Assembly: GCA_900770525.1 (NCBI GenBank)
Contig: CAAHDT010000032.1
Span: 1 to 24,724 of the forward strand
DNA length: 24,724 bases
DNA from: Candidatus Gastranaerophilales bacterium
GTDB lineage: Bacteria; Cyanobacteriota; Vampirovibrionia; Gastranaerophilales; Gastranaerophilaceae
Direction: 5' to 3'
The notes beneath the pieces were generated by a model that saw nothing but the letters and a program-made list of their open reading frames with translations, was not told the origin of the DNA and searched no databases. Numbering within the stretch: position 1 is the first letter of the stretch; the number at the start of each line of letters is the position of its first letter. This document shows positions 7,112 through 12,624 of this stretch, one piece after another. A program made the position numbers and the translations under genes.

Positions 7112-7248
7112 AAAGTTAAAAGCAAAAAGGTTAGTAAATTTGTTACAAATAATTAACAAATAAAAGGTAAAAAAGGCAATAATTTTCACGCAAAATTTTT
7201 ATTATAAGAGTGTGGTGTGAAAATTAATAACGTGTCGGAGGAATGTAA

Positions 7249-8106
7249 ATGACAATTAGTGTGAACAGTAAGAAAAAACAAGTTAAGAAATCTTTTGATG
7301 AATTGTTAACAGATTTGAAAACAAGCAATTCTGAAAAAGTTAGGTATAACGCAGCAAGAATCCTTGGCGAAATGGGTGATTCAAATGCTGTAGAACCATT
7401 AATTGATGTTTTAAAACATGATAAAAACGGTTCTGTTCGTTTATACGCAGCTCGTGCTTTGGGCGAACTTGGTGATTCTAAAGCTACAGTTCATTTGATT
7501 GAATCTCTTAGAGAAGATAGAAACGTTGATGTACGTGTTCGTGCAGCTCGTGCTTTAGGTCGTTTAGGCGGTGCAATTGTTGTTGAACCTTTGGTTGAAG
7601 CTTTAAACGATGAAAACCCACAAGTTTGTATTACCGCAACTGACGCTTTGATTGAAATCGGTGATGTTGCAACTGATGCTTTGATTGAATCACTTGACCA
7701 CGAAAAAGTTAACGTAAGATGTGATGCAACAAGAGCATTAGGTGAAATCGGAAACAAAAAAGCTGTAGATAAAGTTATTCGTATGTTATATGACGAATGG
7801 GTTAACGTTAGAATTTATGCAGTTACATCTTTAGGCAAATTGAACGATACAAAAGCTGTTCCTGCCTTAATCGATGTTATGAAAAACAGAAATGAAAATG
7901 AATTAGTAAGAGCCGGTGCGGCTGCAGCACTTGGTGTTCTTCGTGACCAAAGAGCTCTTCTTCCATTAAGAGAATTGATTATGGAAGCTGAAGAATTGGG
8001 TGAACTTGAAGATACAGCCCTTAAATCATTCAAGAAAATTATGGCTGCTAACTGGCAATCAATCCCAGGGGCAACTGCTCAAAAGAAACCAGCTACAACT
8101 TTCTAG
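7249..8106 (+). CDS. HEAT-repeat (PBS-lyase-type) protein
   Basis: The 285-residue protein is built of about seven helical repeats of roughly 31 residues between about 29 and 255. They carry the recurring pattern 'VR..AARALGELGDSKAV..LI..L'. This is the E-Z/PBS-lyase HEAT class, named for phycobilin lyases such as CpcE and NblB but widely used as a protein-binding scaffold. No phycobiliprotein genes are visible, so a lyase role is unlikely and a partner-binding role is the safer reading. A Lys-rich N-terminus (8-14) precedes the repeats and a Gln/Thr/Lys-rich tail ends it. GGAGG at 7237-7241 sets the ATG at 7 nt. It has its own terminator. Arg codons include many CGT where neighbours favour AGA, which hints at high expression. 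Confidence 0.88.
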   Translation: MTISVNSKKKQVKKSFDELLTDLKTSNSEKVRYNAARILGEMGDSNAVEPLIDVLKHDKNGSVRLYAARALGELGDSKATVHLIESLREDRNVDVRVRAARALGRLGGAIVVEPLVEALNDENPQVCITATDALIEIGDVATDALIESLDHEKVNVRCDATRALGEIGNKKAVDKVIRMLYDEWVNVRIYAVTSLGKLNDTKAVPALIDVMKNRNENELVRAGAAAALGVLRDQRALLPLRELIMEAEELGELEDTALKSFKKIMAANWQSIPGATAQKKPATTF

Positions 8107-8134
8107 TTAGCTAAATAAGATTTTCCATACTATT

Positions 8135-8165
8135 AAAACGACCGCCGAAAAGCGGTCGTTTTTCG
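8135..8165 (+). terminator. Intrinsic terminator of the HEAT-repeat gene
   Basis: AAAACGACCGC (8135-8145) pairs with GCGGTCGTTTT (8152-8162) over a 6-nt loop and is followed by a T-rich tail. The 11-bp stem is perfect. It begins 28 nt after the stop codon. Confidence 0.92.
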
Positions 8166-8302
8166 TTGTATTCACTGGTTTTCACTTTGCACAGCAAACC
8201 CTTGTTACAAAACTTCACATTTACACAATTAAAAAGGCAATTTTTCAGGACTTATATACTTTATATATATGTAAGAGTTAAAAACAAAAGAGAGAGATAA
8301 AA

Positions 8303-8569
8303 ATGTTAGCAAATCCTAAAAATGATAATCAATTCGGTTCATTAACAAGAAGAAAACCAACAAGCAAAAGAAGAACAAAAGAATTTAATATTGAAGACTA
8401 TTGTTACTTAGACAAAAGAGATAAAAGAATGCGTTTCAACACATCTAAAGACCCAATCTACTATGTATTTGATTGTGTTGATAACAGACCGCTTTCTACA
8501 TTAGCAAAAGAATTTGCAAAAGACACATTATTTGAAATAACACACTTTGTATCAAAAGTCGTTGGATAA
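8303..8569 (+). CDS. Small basic protein of unknown function
   Basis: This encodes 88 residues. The segment 16-25 is strongly basic (RRKPTSKRRT) and the middle has more Lys/Arg (KRDKRMRF, 38-45). The rest holds a Tyr/Phe-rich part and a C-terminal amphipathic helix (about 65-87). There is no signal peptide and no membrane segment. The basic N-terminus suggests nucleic-acid or ribosome binding, but this is only composition. A purine-rich ribosome site (AGAGAG) lies upstream of ATG. Terminators on both sides make it a separate transcription unit, probably from an AT-rich promoter around 8242-8270 (TTTTCA and TATATA, 16 nt apart), which is weak by consensus. I do not recognise the family. Confidence 0.75.
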   Translation: MLANPKNDNQFGSLTRRKPTSKRRTKEFNIEDYCYLDKRDKRMRFNTSKDPIYYVFDCVDNRPLSTLAKEFAKDTLFEITHFVSKVVG

Positions 8570-8621
8570 TAAGGAAAAAAGAAAAAGATAAGGAAAAATC
8601 GTTAAGGAAATAGGATAAGGA
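8570..8621 (+). repeat. Four TAAGGA (Shine-Dalgarno-like) motifs in a 3' UTR
   Basis: Between the stop codon of the 88-residue gene and its terminator the sequence TAAGGA occurs at 8570-8575, 8589-8594, 8603-8608 and 8616-8621, with TAGGA at 8611. TAAGGA is the core complement of the 16S rRNA 3' end. No start codon follows any copy before the terminator, so these are not ribosome sites of ordinary genes. Confidence 0.7.
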
Positions 8622-8629
8622 AATTTACA

Positions 8630-8657
8630 AATTCTCGCAATTTAGCGAGAATTTTTT
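8630..8657 (+). terminator. Intrinsic terminator of the 88-residue gene
   Basis: AATTCTCGC (8630-8638) pairs with GCGAGAATT (8645-8653) across AATTTA, followed by a run of T. Stem and tail are both canonical. Confidence 0.88.
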
Positions 8658-8747
8658 ATTTGAAGGTTAATATTTGTTAATCTGCATAGCTCCGAATTTT
8701 GTTTTTATTGTAACATGGACTAAGATATATTTAGAAAGTAGGTATAA

Positions 8748-9083
8748 ATGAATACAGTTGTATTAGTAGGACGTGTCGGACGCGATGCGGAAATCAAATA
8801 TTTTGAATCAGGCAAAGTAAAAGCGAACTTTTCTATTGCGGTAAACAGATGGGACACAAAAACCAAATCAGAAGTTACTGATTGGTTTAATATTGACGTG
8901 TGGGATAAGCAAGCTGAATTTGCCGGCGAATATATCAAAAAAGGAATTCAAGTAGCTATTGATGGAAGAATTCAACAAGACAAATGGACAGACAAAGCTT
9001 CCGGCGGCGACAGAGAAAGATTCTTGGTTATCGCTAACAGTATAAGACTGCTTGGTTCAAAAAGAGATGCTGAAGTATTATGA
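8748..9083 (+). CDS. ssb: Single-stranded DNA-binding protein (short form)
   Basis: SSB coats single-stranded DNA during replication, repair and recombination. The 111-residue product is essentially just the OB fold, starting with the family's MNTVVLVGRVGRDAEIKY pattern (1-18). 'VTDWFNIDVWDKQAEFAGEYIKKG' corresponds to the conserved central strands and helix, followed by 'VAIDGRIQQDKW'. The usual Gly/Pro-rich linker and acidic DDDIPF-type tail that recruits partner enzymes are absent; the protein ends in RDAEVL. The stop overlaps the next ATG by 4 nt (ATGA), so translation is coupled to the kinase gene. The ribosome site (AGTAGG region) is weak. Whether this is the main SSB or an accessory one cannot be told from the window. 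Confidence 0.9.
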   Translation: MNTVVLVGRVGRDAEIKYFESGKVKANFSIAVNRWDTKTKSEVTDWFNIDVWDKQAEFAGEYIKKGIQVAIDGRIQQDKWTDKASGGDRERFLVIANSIRLLGSKRDAEVL

Positions 9084-10390
9084 TAATTAACTCAAATGTT
9101 GCATGTATAGTAGCAGACGACTTAACCGGTGCAAATGATTCTGCATTGCAATTTCATTTACATGGTGCAGGTACTCAAATTCTATTAAGTGAAGATGTGG
9201 ATTGTTACAATGTAAAAGGAACTCAAATTTGGGCAATTTCTACTGAATCAAGAAACATTTCGCCAATAGAAGCTTATGAAAAAATAAAGTACACAACGCA
9301 GTACATGCTCGATAAATTTAATCCTGACTATTTTTTCAAAAAAATAGATTCTACAGTAAGAGGAAACATTGCAGTAGAAATTCTTGGGATGCTTGAAGTT
9401 CTCGGCTGGGATACAAGTATAGTAATTCCGGCATTTCCATCTGAAGGACGAGTTACGGTTGGCGGCTACCATTTATTAAAAGGGGTTCCAATTGAATCAA
9501 CGGAAATGGCTCGTGACCCATATTCACCAATATTTGAATCTCACTTGCCAACCTTGCTAAAATCACAAATTGGCAAAGAATGGGAACACTTGGTAGGTTC
9601 TATTGAGTTGCAAGTCGTGATGAAAGGTGCAGGACCAATAATCCAAAACTTGAACAGATTAATTGAAGAAGGTAAAAAATTAATCGTAGTCGATGCAGTT
9701 TCCACAACTGATATTGAACAAGTTTTGCTGGCTATGAATAAATCCGAATATAGAATTTTGCCGTCAGGAACAGCTGCAACTGCCAGAATTTTAAGTGATT
9801 TGTGGTTTTCAGACTTAAAACCGCACAACATATCACAAACAATTCCAACATTACCTAAGTTGATTGTATCAGGGAGTGCTACAGAAATTACTGCAAATCA
9901 GATTAAAACACTTGAACAATCTGACGACTTTGACGAAAATACACTTGTAATAAGTCTTGATTTAAAAACTATTCTTAACGGCGTTAATAATGAGCTTGTC
10001 GAGAGAATTGTAAACAACCTTGCACAAGACAATATTGTTGTGGTTCACACTTCCAATGCAGTAAACGAATTTGACGGATTTTCTGATGATAGCTTAAATG
10101 CAGAGTTAACACGTGACAAATTAGCCTCAATGATAACTGATTTTCTTGCAGAATTGACTCAAAAAGTCGTTGCGCAAAAAGAGTTAATCTTAATTTCACT
10201 AGGTGGTGAAACATCTTTCAAGTGCTGTAAAGCGATTGGAGCAACTCAATTACAACTGATTGACGAAGTTGCACCTGCAATTGCATTGAGCCTTGACCAT
10301 AACGCGCAATGGATTGTGACAAAATCAGGCAATCTCGGTGGAGCAAGCACATTAGTAGATATACTTAAATATTTTAAAAACCATGAATAA
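9080..10390 (+). CDS. Four-carbon acid sugar kinase family protein (DUF1537)
   Basis: This family phosphorylates four-carbon sugar acids such as D-threonate, D-erythronate or L-threonate with ATP. The 436 residues show both halves. The N-terminal sugar-binding domain has VADDLTGANDSA (11-22) and KKIDSTVRGN (87-96). The C-terminal nucleotide-binding domain has GGET (375-378) and VTKSGNLGGAST (413-424). Length is usual for the family. The start overlaps ssb by 4 nt and the end overlaps the pdxA-family gene by 8 nt. Kinase next to a PdxA-type dehydrogenase is the known arrangement for conversion of threonate or erythronate to dihydroxyacetone phosphate (kinase DtnK/DenK with PdxA2). The exact substrate cannot be read from sequence. 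Confidence 0.9.
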   Translation: MIINSNVACIVADDLTGANDSALQFHLHGAGTQILLSEDVDCYNVKGTQIWAISTESRNISPIEAYEKIKYTTQYMLDKFNPDYFFKKIDSTVRGNIAVEILGMLEVLGWDTSIVIPAFPSEGRVTVGGYHLLKGVPIESTEMARDPYSPIFESHLPTLLKSQIGKEWEHLVGSIELQVVMKGAGPIIQNLNRLIEEGKKLIVVDAVSTTDIEQVLLAMNKSEYRILPSGTAATARILSDLWFSDLKPHNISQTIPTLPKLIVSGSATEITANQIKTLEQSDDFDENTLVISLDLKTILNGVNNELVERIVNNLAQDNIVVVHTSNAVNEFDGFSDDSLNAELTRDKLASMITDFLAELTQKVVAQKELILISLGGETSFKCCKAIGATQLQLIDEVAPAIALSLDHNAQWIVTKSGNLGGASTLVDILKYFKNHE

Positions 10391-11312
10391 ATATTCTGAT
10401 AAAATTGCAATAACGACCGGTGACCCAAACGGAATAGGCACAGAAATAACAATAAAAGCCCTTAACAAGCTTAAACTTGCAAAAGACAAAATTGTGCTTG
10501 TTTCAAATTCTAAAATATTAGATTTTTATGGGAAGCTTGATATTGATTATGAAGTTGTAGAAATACCGTACGAGTCTGAAATTTGTTGTGGAGAAATTTC
10601 TGCATTGGCTGGAGATTTTGCATTTCGCTCATTGGAGAAAGTTTGTCAAATTCGTCCAAAAGCTATTGTAACAGCACCTACTGCCAAGGAAGCTATGCAC
10701 CTTGCAGGGCATATATACAACGGGCAAACCGAAGTGCTGGAACATTTTTTAGCGCATGACAAGCAACATGCTGAAATGTTATTTGTCGCAAACGGTTTTA
10801 GAGTTTTGTTACTCACAAGACACTGCGCTTTGAAAGATATTAAACTAACTAAAGAGGTAATCGTTAAAAAAGTTCAGGATTTAAATATATTTTTGGAAAC
10901 GCATTTTCAAATTATAAATCCAAAATTTGCTCTATGCGGACTAAATCCCCATGCCGGCGAACACGGAATCTTGGGGCAAGAAGAAATCGAGATAATGCAA
11001 CCTGCCGTCAATGAACTTTTAGCAAACGGTATTAATATAACGCCACCACTACCATCCGACACGCTTTTTGTACATGCCGGACAAGCTTATAACTCAAATA
11101 CTCAAATACCTTATGATTGCTACATTGCAGCTTACCACGATCAAGGTCTTATCCCGATTAAAACTGTTGCAGGAGATAAGACTGTTAATATGACAATAGG
11201 ACTTGATATTATAAGAACATCCCCAGGACACGGCACCGCGTTTGATATCGCAGGAAAAAATATTGCAGATGAAAACGGTATGATTTCAGCAATTAAAGAA
11301 GTTATTTCTTGA
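10383..11312 (+). CDS. pdxA: PdxA-family 4-phospho-hydroxythreonine/threonate dehydrogenase
   Basis: PdxA enzymes use NAD to oxidise and decarboxylate 4-phosphohydroxy-L-threonine (vitamin B6 synthesis). PdxA2 paralogues act on 4-phospho-D-threonate or -erythronate. The 309-residue product has the start motif ITTGDPNGIGTEI (10-22) and the metal ligands His147 (LLTRHCAL), His190 (NPHAGEHG) and His252 (YHDQG). SPGHGTAFDIAG is at 280-291. The 8-nt overlap with the DUF1537 kinase argues for the PdxA2 role (product dihydroxyacetone phosphate), although classical PdxA cannot be excluded; pdxJ and other B6 genes are not visible. Its end overlaps the convergent small gene at 11302-11571 by 11 nt. The symbol denotes the family, not the substrate. 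Confidence 0.9.
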   Translation: MNKYSDKIAITTGDPNGIGTEITIKALNKLKLAKDKIVLVSNSKILDFYGKLDIDYEVVEIPYESEICCGEISALAGDFAFRSLEKVCQIRPKAIVTAPTAKEAMHLAGHIYNGQTEVLEHFLAHDKQHAEMLFVANGFRVLLLTRHCALKDIKLTKEVIVKKVQDLNIFLETHFQIINPKFALCGLNPHAGEHGILGQEEIEIMQPAVNELLANGINITPPLPSDTLFVHAGQAYNSNTQIPYDCYIAAYHDQGLIPIKTVAGDKTVNMTIGLDIIRTSPGHGTAFDIAGKNIADENGMISAIKEVIS

Positions 11313-11571
11313 AGAATCTTTTACAAGCAAAAAATAGAACTGTTGCTAATGTTCCGAGTCCAACAATTTTAACAGGTGTTGGAGTTTTGTGCTTATCCGA
11401 GAAGCTTACTTTTTCTTGTTTGGAATAAATATCTCTATTCATTTCACAAAAAAGTTTATCAGCTTCTCTTGCAGAAAACAAATCCGGTTTTGCAATTTGG
11501 TCAGGAGCCTGTAAAACACCAACATTTGCAGCAGTATAAGTTATTCTATTATTAGTTGACACACTATCCAT
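11302..11571 (-). CDS. Small protein with C-terminal membrane anchor
   Basis: This encodes 89 residues. The first 60 are soluble and polar (Asn, Asp, Lys and Ser rich). A single hydrophobic helix at about 67-84 (VKIVGLGTLATVLFFACK) is followed by a basic end (RFFKK). This is a tail-anchor or single-pass topology; there is no signal peptide. No convincing ribosome site precedes the ATG; upstream is an AT run that could serve as a -10 box, so it too may be leaderless or weakly expressed. It converges on pdxA with an 11-nt overlap and diverges from the ROK kinase across 69 nt. I do not recognise the family. Similar small anchored proteins recur in the window (see 18691-19236). Confidence 0.65.
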   Translation of the reverse strand: MDSVSTNNRITYTAANVGVLQAPDQIAKPDLFSAREADKLFCEMNRDIYSKQEKVSFSDKHKTPTPVKIVGLGTLATVLFFACKRFFKK

Positions 11572-11601
11572 ATATATATTAAAACATGAAGTCTAAAAAA
11601 A

Positions 11602-11631
11602 TTGCGTACTAAAAAATAACTATGTTATAAT
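11602..11631 (+). promoter_or_regulatory. ROK kinase promoter, near-leaderless
   Basis: TTGCGT at 11602-11607 is 18 nt from a consensus TATAAT at 11626-11631, with an extended TG at 11623-11624. Transcription should begin at about 11638, only about 3 nt before the ATG at 11641. There is no ribosome site. Confidence 0.6.
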
Positions 11632-11640
11632 TATTACGTT

Positions 11641-12588
11641 ATGAAAAAATATTCAGTTGGAATTGACTTAGGCGGAACCAAAATCCTTATTGCGCTTATT
11701 GAAAAAGAGAGTGGAAAAGTTATACATTTCGTAAAAAAGAAAACCAAAAAAGAAAAAGGTGCCGAAAATATTGTTAGAAAAATGATTTCCGGAATAAATG
11801 AACTATTTGAAGACTCAGGTGTAGACCTTGAGGAAATTTCTTCAATAGGGATTGCCGCAGCGGGACAAATTGACAGAGAACACGGCATTATTCTCGGAGC
11901 TCCCAATTTAGATTGTTATGATTTAAATCTGAAAGAAATTTTGGAAGGAGAATACAACCTTCCTGTTTGTTTAGCAAACGATGTAGAAGCAGCCACATTG
12001 GGTGAAATAAAGTTTGGAGCCGGCAGGGGTGTTGATGATTTGGTTTGTGTTTTTGTCGGAACTGGTGTCGGTTCATGTATTGTGAAAAACGGTAAAATAA
12101 TCCAAGGCGCCACAGGAACCGCCGGAGAAATCGGACATATAATAGTTGACCTTAACGGTCGTCAATGTAATTGTGGAGCTCACGGATGTTTGGAAGCTTA
12201 CGCATCTCGCTCAGCAATAGAAAAAAGAATTGAAGGAGCCTTAAAAAAAGGACGTCATTCCGTTATTTTAGATTACTTGGAAGAAGGAAAATCCATAACT
12301 TCCAGCATGATTAGAAAATCAATTGAAAGAGAAGATGAATTAGTAACACATTGTGTAGACGAAGCATCTGCCTACCTTTCAGGCGGACTTGCAAGCGTTA
12401 TCAACCTAATTAATCCAAAACTAATAATTCTTGGCGGAGGTTTGATTGAGGCTGTTGATTATTTTTACAAAAAAACAATAAGAGATGCAAAACTAAAATG
12501 CCTCCCTGTGCCTGCAACTAAAATAGAATTTAAGAAAACAGCTCTCGGAGATTTTTCAGGAGTAATAGGAGCCGCATACTTAGAGTAA
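11641..12588 (+). CDS. ROK-family sugar kinase (probable glucokinase)
   Basis: The product phosphorylates a hexose, most likely glucose, with ATP to feed glycolysis. The 315 residues open with the phosphate-binding loop VGIDLGGTK (6-14). Catalytic Asp114 lies in ANDVEAATLGE (112-122), followed by FVGTGVGS (138-145). The ROK zinc site is complete: His166 and Cys176, Cys178, Cys183 in CNCGAHGCLE (176-185 region). There is no N-terminal helix-turn-helix, so it is a kinase and not a ROK repressor. The 'EIGH' sequence at 163-166 is typical of glucokinases. It is transcribed alone from a promoter at 11602-11631 that leaves almost no 5' leader. A 7-bp GC-rich hairpin spans its stop codon. Confidence 0.9.
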   Translation: MKKYSVGIDLGGTKILIALIEKESGKVIHFVKKKTKKEKGAENIVRKMISGINELFEDSGVDLEEISSIGIAAAGQIDREHGIILGAPNLDCYDLNLKEILEGEYNLPVCLANDVEAATLGEIKFGAGRGVDDLVCVFVGTGVGSCIVKNGKIIQGATGTAGEIGHIIVDLNGRQCNCGAHGCLEAYASRSAIEKRIEGALKKGRHSVILDYLEEGKSITSSMIRKSIEREDELVTHCVDEASAYLSGGLASVINLINPKLIILGGGLIEAVDYFYKKTIRDAKLKCLPVPATKIEFKKTALGDFSGVIGAAYLE

Positions 12589-12597
12589 TACGGCTCC
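12568..12597. terminator. Hairpin spanning the ROK kinase stop codon
   Basis: GGAGCCG (12568-12574) pairs with CGGCTCC (12591-12597) around a 16-nt loop containing the stop codon. It sits between two convergent genes. No T tract follows on either strand, so it may pause or protect mRNA and not terminate by itself. Confidence 0.4.
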
Positions 12598-12624
12598 GGA
12601 AATATTTATATAGAAAACTACAAC

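Larger units (their letters stand above)
6903..7248 (+). other. Gene-free region and long leader before the HEAT-repeat gene
   Basis: No reading frame of note occupies these 346 bases. They are very AT-rich, apart from a more mixed block at about 7044-7111 that can fold (listed separately). An extended -10 lies just before it (7024-7032). Two further inverted repeats follow: ATTTGTTA/TAACAAAT at 7138-7145 and 7154-7161, and AATTTTCAC/GTGAAAATT at 7181-7189 and 7217-7225. No T-tailed terminator was seen between these and the HEAT gene, so the whole block may be its 5' leader of about 210 nt. Confidence 0.5.

Noticed and set aside
7243..7251. ATG-TAA start-stop pair directly before the HEAT gene ATG
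   Set aside because: The GGAGG ribosome site is only 1 nt from this ATG but 7 nt from the true start at 7249, so initiation there is improbable; likely coincidence.
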